From: JAAFHB01 sp037128295
GTDB taxonomy: Bacteria; Bacteroidota; Bacteroidia; Bacteroidales; Prolixibacteraceae
Assembly (NCBI GenBank): GCA_037128295.1
Contig: JBAXWR010000009.1
Coordinates: forward strand, 1-62,819
Direction: 5' to 3'
Length of the DNA: 62,819 nucleotides
Positions within the stretch are counted from its first letter, which is position 1; every line of letters begins with the position of its first letter. The position numbers and the translations under genes were made by a program. The notes below the pieces were generated by a model. The model worked only from the letters and a program-made list of their open reading frames with translations. It had not been told where the DNA came from and did not search any database. Below, piece by piece: positions 17,391-27,000 of this stretch.

Positions 17391-17691
17391 AGAATATTTA
17401 AGTTTCAATTAACCATCCTGAAGGATCATATCTTCGTACCCTTTAATACTCATTGATTCTATCGCTTTGATTATCTGCGTTATAACTAATTATTGGTTAA
17501 TAGACAAGAAAATATTAACCAGTAGCCATGTTATTTCCAATACCAGCTTACACCAAAATCAAAAAAGATCAATCACGCAAGTGTCTCTATATATAATACT
17601 TATACCAGGTTAACATTTATTTAACCTAAGCTGTACTAAACCATGTACCCCGTTAACCATCAAACCGAGGTAATTATTTTTTAAAATAGAG
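17391..17691. other. Intergenic leader with six TTAACC/GGTTAA hexamers
   Basis: This 301-bp gap precedes the TonB-receptor-like gene. TTAACC or its complement GGTTAA occurs at 17409, 17495, 17515, 17608, 17621 and 17653. The pair 17607-17627 is a perfect inverted repeat, AGGTTAA / TTAACCT, with a 7-nt loop. I see no full TTTG/TAnnTTTG promoter here. The hexamer clustering suggests operator half-sites. Confidence 0.4.
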
Positions 17692-20187
17692 ATGAGAAAA
17701 AGTTTATTAGCTATATTACTTTTAACAGTAATCGCACTTCAGGCAGGTGCACAAACCCCCTCCCCTTTTATTGGCGGAGCGAAAAGCGGCATTTCGGATA
17801 TCGAAGTGCCAACCCGTAATTTGACGATAAAAGGTGTTGTTATTGAGGCAGATACACATGCCCCAATGGAATATGCGAATGTCACAGTCTATTCAGCTAC
17901 CGATAGCACAATTGTTGGTGGGATTATGACCTCAGCAAATGGATCATTCGAAATCAAAAAGCTTTACCCTGGCACATTTTTCGTAAAGGCGAATTTTATC
18001 GGATTTGAAAAGACAACCATTTCAAAGGTGGTTTTGCAACCTTCGATACCCGTTGTTGACCTGGGAAAAATTGAATTAAAAGAAGCGACTGAAAAACTTG
18101 CTGAAGTTGAGGTCAAAGCCGACAAGGCACGTGTGGAATTTAAGATCGACCGCAGGGTTGTGAATGTTAGTCAGGATATCAATTCTACGGGTGGCTCGGC
18201 TGTTGAAATTCTGGCAAATACACCTTCTGTTCAAACCGACTTCGAGGGAAATATCACGCTTAGGGGAAGCTCCTCATTCACCGTTTTGATTGATGGGAAA
18301 CCCAGCGTCCTTACCGGAAGTGATGCACTCCGTCAAATCCCTGCAACCAATATTGAGAACATTGAGATCATTACCAATCCATCAGCCAAATACGATCCTG
18401 ACGGCGTATCCGGAATTATCAATGTAGTAATGAAAAAGAACCTCAAGGATTCATTCAGTGGTCTGATCAACCTTACGGCAGGGATCAACAACAAATACCG
18501 TGGCGACATGAACTTCAATTTTCGTCATAAGAAATGGAATTTCCTGTTGGGAGCCGATTTCGTGGATATGAACAACAAAGGGAGCAGGGATATGTCTCAG
18601 GAACTATATAATTCTGATACAATAACTTACAGAAATACAACCGGTGATGGTTCCATGATTAGAAAAGGTAAAAGTGTTAAAGGGGGTGTCGATTATACGA
18701 TCAGCAGAAATACCTCAATTGGTTTGAATGCCACAATCGGCAGCAGGTCGTTTGGAAATACAAACATCGGTTATCTGCATGAATATGACAACAAAGGAAC
18801 ACCCGATGTTTACACTTACCAGGACAACAGTGCCACAAGGGGGGGCAATTATTGGAGCAGTGACCTGAATTTTATGCAAAAATTCCTTAAAAAGGGTCAT
18901 GAGTTGACCGGATTATTCTACTACTCAGGCAGTAACGGCGATGACAGGGAGTACCAGACCAGGTATCTTACCAATTCAAGCTGGAAGGCAATCGACCCAA
19001 ATTATGCCAATAACAGGTCAAGTGAAACATCCGATGAAAATGAATTCAGGGCCAAGCTTGACTATACTTTGCCAGTCAACGACAAAGACAAGATTGAAGC
19101 AGGTTATCAGTCAAGGATTCAAAACGAAAGCGTGTTGTTTACCTTTGAAGAATCAGTAAATAATGGTGCGTGGATCAATAATCCATTGTTTAGCAGTTCA
19201 TTCGATTACAACAACAATATCCACGCTATGTACACCACTTTCTCCCATTCCGGGGATGGGTTCTCTTACCAGTTGGGTTTAAGGGGTGAATATACCGACA
19301 GAACGATCAAAAGCATAAAGTCCACTGAACCACATAGCTTTAACAGCATTGATTTCTTTCCGACCTTCCATTTCTCACAGAAATTGAAAAAGGAATTTGA
19401 ATTGCAGGCCAGTTACAGCAGGCGTTTGAACCGACCGGAAGGTTTTATGCTTGAGCCATTTGCACAATACATGGACCAATACAATGTCAGGATGGGAAAT
19501 CCCGATCTTAAACCGGAATACACAGGTTCTTATGATGTGACAATTTTGAAAAGGCTCAAAACATCTTTTATCTCACTTGAAGGTTATTACAGGAATACAC
19601 AAGGTTTAATGACAAGGATTCAGACACTTGGTACCAACAACATCATGGTCCATTCGATGGCCAACCTCAACAATGACTACTCTTTAGGAGGTGAACTGAT
19701 GGCCAATATTGAAGTAAAACCCGGTTTCCGGATTATTGCCAGCGGTACCCTTTACAATTATTGGCTAAAAGGTGAAATCAATGGCCAAAGTGTTGACAGG
19801 AACAGCACCAATTTTGATTCAAGGCTAAACTTTGATCTAAAACTGGCTAAAAATACACGGCTTCAATTGATGGGAAATTACCGCGGAGCCAGTGCCTCAG
19901 CTCAGGGAAGTCAAAAACCAATGATGTTTGCCAATGCAGCCCTTAAACAGGAGATGTTGAAAGGCAAACTGACCGCTACTATACAGGTTCAGGACCTTTT
20001 CGGGACGATGAAATTTGGAGGAACCTCATTTGGCGAAGGTTTCAAAAATGAATTTAAGTTCAAACGTGAATCACAGGTTGTACAATTGACCCTAAGTTAT
20101 AAGCTCAACAACTTTAAAAATAAACCTTCGCGCGACCAGGAACAAGGTCAGGGTGGCGAAGGTGGCGGCAATATGGGAGAGTTTTAA
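17692..20187 (+). CDS. TonB-receptor-like outer membrane beta-barrel protein
   Basis: 831-aa outer-membrane protein. After a signal peptide (cleavage after AGAQ near residue 21), residues about 43-130 form a carboxypeptidase-regulatory-like beta-sandwich (TIKGVVIEADTHAPMEYANV). About 150-250 is a plug-like domain with the sequence SSSFTVLIDGKPS and the 'NIEIITNPSAKYDPDGVSGIINV' pattern. The rest is a 22-strand-type barrel of the OMP_b-brl_3 class. No clear TonB box is visible after the signal. The C-terminus is an unusual Gly/Glu/Gln-rich tail instead of a terminal aromatic residue. Such proteins lack a SusD partner, and none is adjacent. The ligand is unknown. Confidence 0.85.
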   Translation: MRKSLLAILLLTVIALQAGAQTPSPFIGGAKSGISDIEVPTRNLTIKGVVIEADTHAPMEYANVTVYSATDSTIVGGIMTSANGSFEIKKLYPGTFFVKANFIGFEKTTISKVVLQPSIPVVDLGKIELKEATEKLAEVEVKADKARVEFKIDRRVVNVSQDINSTGGSAVEILANTPSVQTDFEGNITLRGSSSFTVLIDGKPSVLTGSDALRQIPATNIENIEIITNPSAKYDPDGVSGIINVVMKKNLKDSFSGLINLTAGINNKYRGDMNFNFRHKKWNFLLGADFVDMNNKGSRDMSQELYNSDTITYRNTTGDGSMIRKGKSVKGGVDYTISRNTSIGLNATIGSRSFGNTNIGYLHEYDNKGTPDVYTYQDNSATRGGNYWSSDLNFMQKFLKKGHELTGLFYYSGSNGDDREYQTRYLTNSSWKAIDPNYANNRSSETSDENEFRAKLDYTLPVNDKDKIEAGYQSRIQNESVLFTFEESVNNGAWINNPLFSSSFDYNNNIHAMYTTFSHSGDGFSYQLGLRGEYTDRTIKSIKSTEPHSFNSIDFFPTFHFSQKLKKEFELQASYSRRLNRPEGFMLEPFAQYMDQYNVRMGNPDLKPEYTGSYDVTILKRLKTSFISLEGYYRNTQGLMTRIQTLGTNNIMVHSMANLNNDYSLGGELMANIEVKPGFRIIASGTLYNYWLKGEINGQSVDRNSTNFDSRLNFDLKLAKNTRLQLMGNYRGASASAQGSQKPMMFANAALKQEMLKGKLTATIQVQDLFGTMKFGGTSFGEGFKNEFKFKRESQVVQLTLSYKLNNFKNKPSRDQEQGQGGEGGGNMGEF

Positions 20188-20211
20188 CCAATTCCTCTCC
20201 CTATTAAGAAG

Positions 20212-20240
20212 TCCCTCTCATAATTTATTTATGGGAGGGA
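20212..20240 (+). terminator. Hairpin after the outer membrane receptor gene
   Basis: TCCCTCTCAT / ATGGGAGGGA with a 9-nt loop and one G-T pair, 25 nt past the stop. It has no long T tract and is probably an auxiliary terminator or mRNA 3'-end structure. Confidence 0.45.
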
Positions 20241-20404
20241 TAATCTTTGATTTAAACAATTGATTATTAACTTGCGGCTGGCAACTGACGGCTGGCTCTA
20301 AAAAGAAGACTTTTCGATAAACAAGAACCAAATATCTATATACCTGTTTAACAATGAGTTGAATAAACAAAAATGCTTGTCGCGGTTTAATTATTTATGG
20401 GATA

Positions 20405-20448
20405 AAAAAACTGTCAGAAAATCGTTTAAAAAGTTCTGACAGTTTTTT
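20405..20448. terminator. Bidirectional terminator between convergent genes
   Basis: Perfect 15-bp inverted repeat AAAAAACTGTCAGAA / TTCTGACAGTTTTTT with a 14-nt loop. It has A/T tracts on both sides, so it can end transcripts of the plus-strand receptor and the minus-strand operon. A short CGGCTGGC direct repeat sits nearby at about 20274-20295. Confidence 0.85.
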
Positions 20449-20486
20449 AAGATCCAGGGCGGCATTTAAATCAACAAATTATCTGA

Positions 20487-21776
20487 TTACCAATCAGTTG
20501 TATAGCTATGATTATAAACCTTGTACGTTTTAACTTCGCCAGTTGAATTCGATTTGTAATGGATAAACCCTGATAATACAGGTAAGGTCTTTCCATTGGA
20601 CGAAGTTGCTTCAATCTTTATCGGCTGATTGAATGTAAGCTTCAAATTGTGATTCCCCTTTCCTGAAAAGCTTTGATTGATTCCATCGATAATCACCGGA
20701 GTCTGACCTTTAAATTCGATCACAACTTTTTCAATCGTAAAGGGGGCATTGTACTTTGAAATCACGACGATGTCAACCTGAGCGGCGTCGATTGTTGCCG
20801 AACCCTTTGTTACGGTCGTAAAATGGAATGCCTCGTTCACAAAGATGCTCGCTTTATTGGTGGCAATATCGAAGTAGAACTTTTTTGAAACATCGTTATT
20901 CCCAAATCTGTATTTCACAAGTATGTTATTTTCAGGGTCTTCATAACAATTGCTAAAATCATATTTCACAACCCAAAAGTCCTGATTGTTGATCGTTGAC
21001 ATAATCCTGGCACATTCCGATTTAGTTACAGGTTTTTTAACAGTACTGATTGTTTTTGTACCTAGCCTTAATGCATATTTTAACTCACCAGGGTTACCTT
21101 CCTGTTCAACAATCTCAATAGAGTTTAGCATTGAATTACAACGCGTTATTCCCAGACTTGCCTGGTCTTTCCGGCCATCCATAAAATAATCGGCAAGCAA
21201 CTGAAGTTCACCTATATTTTTCTCGATTTTCTCAACTGATTCGATCTGATCAAGCTGAGCCAAAAGGTCATTGAGTTGTTTCGTCAAATCTTCATCCCTA
21301 AGTTTATATTCGAATACCAGCCTCGAAAGTTCCCCATCAGGAAATGGATACTTGATGTAATAGTTGAAGTAGGTTTTCCGGTCACTGGTTTCGAGCTTCT
21401 CCCAATAATACTCATCAACCTGTGACAACGAGATGCCTTGAAGGAATGGAACCTTAGCCGATTGGGTCGCAACCTGCGAGGCAAATTTCTCAAGGAAATT
21501 GAAAACCTTGTTGTTAAAATTTGTTTCCTCTTTACTTATGGTAGAGGATGATTTAACATTCTCGGCAACTGCGGATACAATATTCTCTTTAACCATTGCG
21601 AGTGCCTTTTGCTGAGCCTCCTGGCTCGTAATACCTTTCCCTGAAATGATGATGTAATCCTTCACAAGGCCATTCACCCACTTTGGCTGTTTCCCACTTG
21701 TTTCTTTTACTTTATCCTGGGCAACTCCCAAAGAACAGGTAAGAAGCAACAAAACAACAATTGAATAATTCTTCAT
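20487..21776 (-). CDS. Exported LPP20-like domain protein
   Basis: 429-aa secreted protein, last gene of a five-gene minus-strand operon (38-nt gap upstream). After a signal peptide (1-19), residues about 30-100 fit the LPP20/FlgP pattern: PKWVNGLVKDYIIISGKG, then an Ala/Lys-rich helix with EAQQKALAMVKENI. A helical middle (about 150-215) precedes a C-terminal beta-rich part with WVVKYDFSNCYEDPE. Helicobacter LPP20 and Vibrio FlgP are outer-membrane-associated members of this family. The exact function is unknown. Context is exclusively envelope proteins, including other LPP20-like domains across the divergent promoter. Confidence 0.72.
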   Translation of the reverse strand: MKNYSIVVLLLLTCSLGVAQDKVKETSGKQPKWVNGLVKDYIIISGKGITSQEAQQKALAMVKENIVSAVAENVKSSSTISKEETNFNNKVFNFLEKFASQVATQSAKVPFLQGISLSQVDEYYWEKLETSDRKTYFNYYIKYPFPDGELSRLVFEYKLRDEDLTKQLNDLLAQLDQIESVEKIEKNIGELQLLADYFMDGRKDQASLGITRCNSMLNSIEIVEQEGNPGELKYALRLGTKTISTVKKPVTKSECARIMSTINNQDFWVVKYDFSNCYEDPENNILVKYRFGNNDVSKKFYFDIATNKASIFVNEAFHFTTVTKGSATIDAAQVDIVVISKYNAPFTIEKVVIEFKGQTPVIIDGINQSFSGKGNHNLKLTFNQPIKIEATSSNGKTLPVLSGFIHYKSNSTGEVKTYKVYNHSYTTDW

Positions 21777-21814
21777 AATATGCTGTTAATTTGCATGTTA
21801 AGTAAATCAAATAA

Positions 21815-22789
21815 TTACCTGTACAACCAGTTCCAATCCCAGGAGAACTTTGCTTGCTCACTCCAGTAGTAAGCATTGGCCCATGCAATGGCGATATCCT
21901 TGCTGGCCAGAATGGTCATTTTCTGCAAATCAATTGCATCGTCATATCTTTTCATTTTAAACTTCCAGACATTGGCGCCATCTGCAAGCATCTTTTGGGT
22001 AATCTGGTCAACAAGTTTGGTTGCCTCTCCATAACATGACATATCAGGTGTGATATTTGCAAGGAATCCTGCAGCTCTGTCTGCATCCATATTTGCCCAG
22101 GCTGCCCGGGCGCCAGACATATTCACACCACAGGCATGGTTGGCATATTCCTTATAGACATCAGTTGACAGAGCCATACATTTATCAAAACATTCGCGGC
22201 AAACATCAGGTACAGAAAGTAGTACAAACAGCGCTTCTTCGTATTTTTTCGATCCAGCGAGGGCCTGAGCCCCTTTCAGAATAACATCGCATTGAGAATT
22301 ATAAAACTCAATGACCTTGTTTTTACCTGTCTCAACAAATCCTTTGAACTGCCCGGCTTTGACGTTTATGTTTCTGATTCCAGAGATATATGCTTTATCG
22401 TCGGTTTGCCCAACACCTTTAACTGTGATAGCTGCCTGACTGAAGATTGTCTTACTTACAGCGTCAACAATGTAAAAGGTAATCTCCAGATTTACCACTT
22501 GCATTGGCGGAGCCGAAGGTGTTACCTCCTTTGACAACACATTGACCATCGGAACAATACAAAACCTTGGGTTAAATCCCGAAGCCCCCAAACCATTTTG
22601 AACAGCAATCTGCAACATCTTGTTCTGCAACAATTGTCTGGTCGAAACAGGAATACCTTCAGCCTGATCGGGGACAAAGGCTGCCAAAGCAATCCTACCT
22701 AAATCATCTGTCTTGCCCACACTGTTCTGGGAATAAGATGATATACACATAGTAAGTAGTACGAAAATTGAAATTAAGATCGTCTTCAT
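21815..22789 (-). CDS. Conserved Bacteroidota exported protein
   Basis: 324-aa protein with a signal peptide (cleavage after SYSQ near residue 21). It begins GRIALAAFVPDQAEGIPVSTRQLLQNKM, a pattern I associate with a Bacteroidota family of unknown function that accompanies DUF6175 proteins. The middle shows alternating strands (VVNLEITFYIVDAV, then KTIFSQAAITVKGVG). The C-terminal half is helical and TPR-like (YEEALFVLLSVPDVCRECF, Cys-containing). The strand pattern in the first half is compatible with CsgG/LpoB/FlgO-like periplasmic domains, which is inference. Gaps of 38 and 24 nt place it inside the operon. Confidence 0.65.
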   Translation of the reverse strand: MKTILISIFVLLTMCISSYSQNSVGKTDDLGRIALAAFVPDQAEGIPVSTRQLLQNKMLQIAVQNGLGASGFNPRFCIVPMVNVLSKEVTPSAPPMQVVNLEITFYIVDAVSKTIFSQAAITVKGVGQTDDKAYISGIRNINVKAGQFKGFVETGKNKVIEFYNSQCDVILKGAQALAGSKKYEEALFVLLSVPDVCRECFDKCMALSTDVYKEYANHACGVNMSGARAAWANMDADRAAGFLANITPDMSCYGEATKLVDQITQKMLADGANVWKFKMKRYDDAIDLQKMTILASKDIAIAWANAYYWSEQAKFSWDWNWLYR

Positions 22790-22813
22790 AACTTCATTTA
22801 TTAGTTTTGATTG

Positions 22814-23782
22814 CTATTTCTCGCCAAGAATAAGCCATGCCTCCCCAAGTCCACGGAGATATAGCTTTGATGTGATCTTGAACTTATCTGTCAGGTATTT
22901 CTTCAGCTCATTGACAAAAGCCCTCGTGTCCACAGCCCGTTCACGACCATTTGCATCGGTTTTCACCATGGGAATACGAACTTGCTCAAGCTTCATAAAA
23001 GTCTCCGTGCCATCCGATAAACTGAAACGGCCACTTACTGTATTTTCGGCAAACCAATCCTCAATGATGGTTGTCAGTTCCTTTTGCTCCGCACCGACTG
23101 TAAATTCCGTTTCAAGATTGCTTTCCCATCTGTTCCATACTTTTACCTGTACTTTAACCTCTCGTCCATTTTTGAACATGTCCTCAAAATGGCGCATTAG
23201 TCCTGCATTAAAATTGTCCAACTGACTGATAACCGCCTCTTCTAAAAGCAATTCAGTTACGGCCGCTGTTGAAGGTTTACCAGCCCCTGCAACACCCGAA
23301 ACTTGTTTAGCGGTGTAGGCATCAAGACCTTTAAGGTTAAATACAATGTACCGTTCAGGTCCCTGACGTTTAATTTCAAAATCGAGGTCAAGGATAATAT
23401 CCGCTTTAGCGGTTCTTTTTAAGACGTCAATTGGGGTCTCTGCCAGTGCAGCACCTGAACTACTGCTTGTTAACAAGGAATTCTCTGCATTTTCCTGCGA
23501 AATATTTTTGAGTTCCGCTTCAAGGTCTTTCAATGAGAAACCTCTGTCCGCCATTATCTGTCCCATTTTAGTGATCACAAGTCTGAGATCTGGATCGGTT
23601 TGCAAAGCCACTTTATAATCTGGCAATGTCTGGGTCGCTCCCTGATTCTGGAAAGTCAATTTGAAACCCCTGCTAAGGCAATATTGATCACTGGGGACAA
23701 CCATGATTATCGGTTTTTTTGCCTGTCCAAAAAGTAAACCAGAACAGGAAAAAACTAAAAACGTAAGAATTAGATTTTTCAT
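22814..23782 (-). CDS. DUF6175 family exported protein
   Basis: 322-aa secreted protein. KPIIMVVPSDQYC directly after the signal, the long helix DLRLVITKMGQIMADRGF, ADIILDLDFEI and the late helix DNFNAGLMRHFEDMFKNGREV match my memory of DUF6175, restricted to Bacteroidota. The order (short strand, helix of an 'M..RGF' type, 'AD.ILD' strand, meander) resembles the periplasmic fold shared by CsgG, LpoB and FlgO; this is a fold-level inference only. ATG 23782 begins a good signal peptide; the longer reading would need a TTG. Third gene of the minus operon. Confidence 0.75.
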   Translation of the reverse strand: MKNLILTFLVFSCSGLLFGQAKKPIIMVVPSDQYCLSRGFKLTFQNQGATQTLPDYKVALQTDPDLRLVITKMGQIMADRGFSLKDLEAELKNISQENAENSLLTSSSSGAALAETPIDVLKRTAKADIILDLDFEIKRQGPERYIVFNLKGLDAYTAKQVSGVAGAGKPSTAAVTELLLEEAVISQLDNFNAGLMRHFEDMFKNGREVKVQVKVWNRWESNLETEFTVGAEQKELTTIIEDWFAENTVSGRFSLSDGTETFMKLEQVRIPMVKTDANGRERAVDTRAFVNELKKYLTDKFKITSKLYLRGLGEAWLILGEK

Positions 23783-23809
23783 TTTCCTCAAAATTAAGTT
23801 TTAACAATT

Positions 23810-24331
23810 TCAAAAACCCGCATCCAATCTGCGGGCTACTCCATCAGCTTCGAGCTGCCGGCGCAAAGCATTGTACATAACCTGTACATATATAGCCACT
23901 TTATATCCTTTTTTTATTTTGAGCCGGTCTTCTCCTGCAGGATTACCATCATTTGTAACGGCCACATATTGAAGGTATTTGCCGCCCAACTCGAAAAATT
24001 TCTCAAAATAATCCGCTTTGGACACTTCGATATTGGCTTCCGTACAAATAGGAGGAGTTGGGGCAGCACCTGCTCCACCTGTGAGGCCTTTAAAAATACA
24101 GGCAGCAACAGCATTTGCCTTTGCAGACATCACAGCCTCGCCAACTGTGCTTCCATATCCCCATATCTTGAACACCTTAGTCCCATCCTGACCTACCCCA
24201 AGTGCCTCGATCTCGTAGTTGTACTGACTGTTATAAAGGATCTTGCGTTCCTTGCGGTTCTGTCCGTTTATCGTAGTAAAGGTTGCAACCGACAACAATA
24301 AAACCAAAAACAATTTCAAATCATTTTTCAT
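23810..24331 (-). CDS. Small exported protein with LPP20-like pattern
   Basis: 173-aa secreted protein (signal 1-23). The core FKIWGYGSTVGEAVMSAKANAVAACIF repeats the logic of LPP20 domains: glycine-rich turn, then an amphipathic Ala-rich helix. This is followed by a glycine-rich loop with PPIC and a C-terminal strand-helix (YKVAIYVQVMYNALRRQLEADGV). I do not know a named family. It sits 39 nt after the beta-barrel gene and 27 nt before the DUF6175 start, so it is co-transcribed and probably part of the same assembly. Confidence 0.68.
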   Translation of the reverse strand: MKNDLKLFLVLLLSVATFTTINGQNRKERKILYNSQYNYEIEALGVGQDGTKVFKIWGYGSTVGEAVMSAKANAVAACIFKGLTGGAGAAPTPPICTEANIEVSKADYFEKFFELGGKYLQYVAVTNDGNPAGEDRLKIKKGYKVAIYVQVMYNALRRQLEADGVARRLDAGF

Positions 24332-24370
24332 CGTAATTTGTTTATCTATTTAACATACAGTGTTTAACAA

Positions 24371-26053
24371 TTAAAAGCCAAATTTAAATCCCGCAAGAAT
24401 TGAAGGCCCATTCCGTTTTTCAAACAAATTTTCCCATTTATTGAAAGTGGTAGATTCTTTCCCATCTCTATTCTGGGGCTTTCCTAAAAATAGATAATAA
24501 CCTATACCGCCGACAAACTGGATGTTATGCTGGATATTAATCGCAAGGTTTGCACCACCTTTGGCATAGAGGGATTTTAATCCTTCCAATGCATCCGAAG
24601 TCCCAAGGTTTAAAGCTAATGTTTTGAAATCATTGTGTGAGGCAGCTTCCTGTCCTGCTCCAAAATAAGCACGCAATTCCATATTACGGGTCAGCATAAT
24701 CCCTTTGGCAAAACCCAATCCATAGTGAACGAAAGAGATTCCTTTCCGAGGAACCATATAAATGTTATAATCCTTACTTTCAGCTCCTCCCTCAATGTAA
24801 ACAAATAAAGATGGTATTCCCACGTACCTGCCAAGGCGAATGTCCAACCTGCCATAGACGCCGCCAATGTTTCCAGTTTCGTAACCTAAAGTAATTTCAC
24901 CACCGATGTCGTTGCGTTGCTGCAGCAAATAGCCAACGTCAAGCTTCTGACCCGCAGTTTGATAAAACTGAGTCGTTCCTGATTTGCCTGTTGCCACCTG
25001 ACGGTTATCAACGATATTTACAGTTGATCTTATTACACCGCGCAACTTTTGTGATGTTGATTTCGTACTTTCATTGTAAACATATTCATATGCAAAGAAC
25101 CTGTAGTCGGTCTTTACACCCTCTTTTTTACCAATTTTAGCCGTAATTGGACTCGCCTGAACTATAGTCGTTTTCACCCTGAAATCCTCATATTTGCTAT
25201 CAAGTGAATATAAGTTTTCATCATAGGCCTTCTGGACAAGTTGCATTAACAACTGATCTTCTGACTTATCAGGATCCAATACCTTCAAAAAATCAGACCT
25301 ATTGATGATCTGCTGAGCAGTAACAGAAGTGGCTGAGGAGGCAACGAAACTAATCGGGAACCGGATCTGCTCGAACTTGTTTTTCTTATCTGCTTTAACC
25401 TCTGGAGTATCGTCATTGTAAATCCATGCATCATAAACCTTATTCTGAATATCTGTTGAATAGTCGATTTTATAAAGATAACTCACTACTGTTGATTGCC
25501 ATCCCCTGGTTCCGGCAATTTTTGCCTCTGCGGCTGTCACCAGACTTTGAAAATCAAAAACAAGAATATAACTACGATTAATCAATCGATTGCCATAGTC
25601 CTCAAGCTCTGCATTGCCCCTTTTGGTTGTTTTTGCCAATAATGAAGCATCATCGGTGGCATTAAACATACCACGTTCATGTATTAATTCAAGCGACATA
25701 GACCCATCACTTTTTCTTGAATACCATTTAGAAACAATCTCATTGGCTAACTTTTTGTCATCTAAGGCTTTTCTGATCAGATCGGCTGGCTTGATGGTCA
25801 TATCGTTACGGCCAAAAGGAGCACTTATTGTAAAGTAATCAACATTATTGTTGTAGTACTTATCAGCAAAAGCAATATTTCCAATTTTCTCCCTTACGGC
25901 TGACGAATGACTTCCATCAGGGAAATCAAGTAAAACAACCGTAATTGAGCTCCGATCGTAAGTCGAAGGAACTTTAAATGCTTGTCTAACATTCTGTGAA
26001 TTTGTAACTACTGCAAAAAGAGAGGATAGTAACAACATCAATAAATTTTTCAT
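24371..26053 (-). CDS. Outer-membrane-type barrel protein, first gene of minus operon
   Basis: 560-aa protein with a signal peptide (cleavage near SQ, residue 20). Residues about 30-330 are a soluble domain beginning SSITVVLLDFPDGSH. About 380-560 alternates short beta-strands and glycines (GGEITLGYETGNIGGVYGRLDIRLGRYVG and following), and the protein ends GFKFGF. A terminal Phe after an alternating strand is the usual beta-barrel signature, so this is probably the outer-membrane anchor of the cluster. Family not named. It heads five closely spaced genes (gaps 18-39 nt) transcribed away from the divergent region at 26054-26248. Confidence 0.7.
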   Translation of the reverse strand: MKNLLMLLLSSLFAVVTNSQNVRQAFKVPSTYDRSSITVVLLDFPDGSHSSAVREKIGNIAFADKYYNNNVDYFTISAPFGRNDMTIKPADLIRKALDDKKLANEIVSKWYSRKSDGSMSLELIHERGMFNATDDASLLAKTTKRGNAELEDYGNRLINRSYILVFDFQSLVTAAEAKIAGTRGWQSTVVSYLYKIDYSTDIQNKVYDAWIYNDDTPEVKADKKNKFEQIRFPISFVASSATSVTAQQIINRSDFLKVLDPDKSEDQLLMQLVQKAYDENLYSLDSKYEDFRVKTTIVQASPITAKIGKKEGVKTDYRFFAYEYVYNESTKSTSQKLRGVIRSTVNIVDNRQVATGKSGTTQFYQTAGQKLDVGYLLQQRNDIGGEITLGYETGNIGGVYGRLDIRLGRYVGIPSLFVYIEGGAESKDYNIYMVPRKGISFVHYGLGFAKGIMLTRNMELRAYFGAGQEAASHNDFKTLALNLGTSDALEGLKSLYAKGGANLAINIQHNIQFVGGIGYYLFLGKPQNRDGKESTTFNKWENLFEKRNGPSILAGFKFGF

Positions 26054-26150
26054 GTGGTATCAAATTTAAAGGTTTAACAGAGAATATAAAAATACTGACA
26101 CTAAATTAGTATTTAATAACGATACTTAAAGTTTCAACAAGCTCAGCCAC

Positions 26151-26180
26151 CTTGTTAATTTTTGTTAATATTTGTTAATA
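26151..26180. repeat. Three 10-bp tandem TTGTTAAT elements in the divergent promoter region
   Basis: CTTGTTAATT, TTTGTTAATA and TTTGTTAATA occupy 26151-26160, 26161-26170 and 26171-26180, an exact 10-bp period (about one helical turn). They lie between the start of the minus-strand operon and the plus-strand lipoprotein gene, 69 bp upstream of the latter. This is a candidate operator or bend controlling both gene sets. Confidence 0.5.
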
Positions 26181-26248
26181 TTGATTTTTGTAACCAATTA
26201 ATCTTTAATTTTATCCCAAATATTCATCAACCCTAAAACTTTTTAATT

Positions 26249-26836
26249 ATGAAATTCGAATTCAAATATTTTTTAAGTATGATCGCGATTGCAGGCACCG
26301 CACTCGTTTTTAGTTCCTGTGGTTCTTCGAAACCGGTGGTTGCCTCGACTCCCGTTGTTCCTGACGAAGTTAGAGTTGTAATGTATTGCAATGGGCCTGA
26401 ATACATGAGCGATAAAACAGCACTTAGGTTTTCTGCGATTGGGACAAGTATGGATCAAATGACAGCAAAGAAGAAGGCACTTAGTGAAGCCCGAGCAGGA
26501 CTTGCCGCAATGATTGAAACAAAGATGAAGAGTCTTATTGATAACTATGTCAAATCAAGTGAGCATTTAAACAAGGAAGACCTCAGCAAGCGTTATGAAA
26601 ATCTTTCCAGAGAGGTTGTCGTCCAAAGTCTTGTAGGAACCCGCACCATCTGTGAGGAAATGACGAAAACCAAGGATGGCAATTTTAAGACCTACACTTG
26701 TATTGAACTTGGTGGTCCGGAAATTCTTAGTTCGCTCAATAATAAGCTTTCGAAAGATGAAATGCTGAAGGTTGATTATGACTACGAAAAATTCAAGAAG
26801 ACTTTCGAAGATGAAATGAGTAAAACAGGCAATTAA
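26249..26836 (+). CDS. LPP20-like lipoprotein
   Basis: 195-aa lipoprotein: signal ending LVFSSC, Cys24, then GSSKPVV. The core (about 52-160) follows the LPP20 pattern closely: LRFSAIGTSMDQMTAKKKAL, SEARAGLAAMIETKM, a long helix, then VVVQSLVGTRTICEE and YTCIELGG. Family members in other phyla (Helicobacter LPP20, Vibrio FlgP) are outer-membrane lipoproteins, FlgP in an outer-membrane basal-body ring. It is monocistronic with its own terminator and faces the minus operon across the shared promoter region, which ties the two sets together. Confidence 0.78.
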   Translation: MKFEFKYFLSMIAIAGTALVFSSCGSSKPVVASTPVVPDEVRVVMYCNGPEYMSDKTALRFSAIGTSMDQMTAKKKALSEARAGLAAMIETKMKSLIDNYVKSSEHLNKEDLSKRYENLSREVVVQSLVGTRTICEEMTKTKDGNFKTYTCIELGGPEILSSLNNKLSKDEMLKVDYDYEKFKKTFEDEMSKTGN

Positions 26837-26859
26837 CCCTGTTTAGCTTAATAGCCTGC

Positions 26860-26899
26860 AAATAGCCACATCGCCGTGGGTAGGCGTATGTGGCTATTT
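26860..26899 (+). terminator. Hairpin terminator after the LPP20-like lipoprotein gene
   Basis: AAATAGCCACAT / ATGTGGCTATTT, a perfect 12-bp stem with an inner GCC/GGC extension, 24 nt past the stop. Confidence 0.7.
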
Positions 26900-27000
26900 A
26901 TATTTTATACTAAGGTTAAAGCGTTGGCCTTCCCCACGTATATTAAAGCCTGCCTATCCCATTGACTAAAAAAATTTTGGGCTCATTAAGTCAAAAACCG

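Noticed and set aside
20274..20295. CGGCTGGC direct repeat
   Set aside because: Only two 8-bp copies in a spacer, no further structure, so probably chance.
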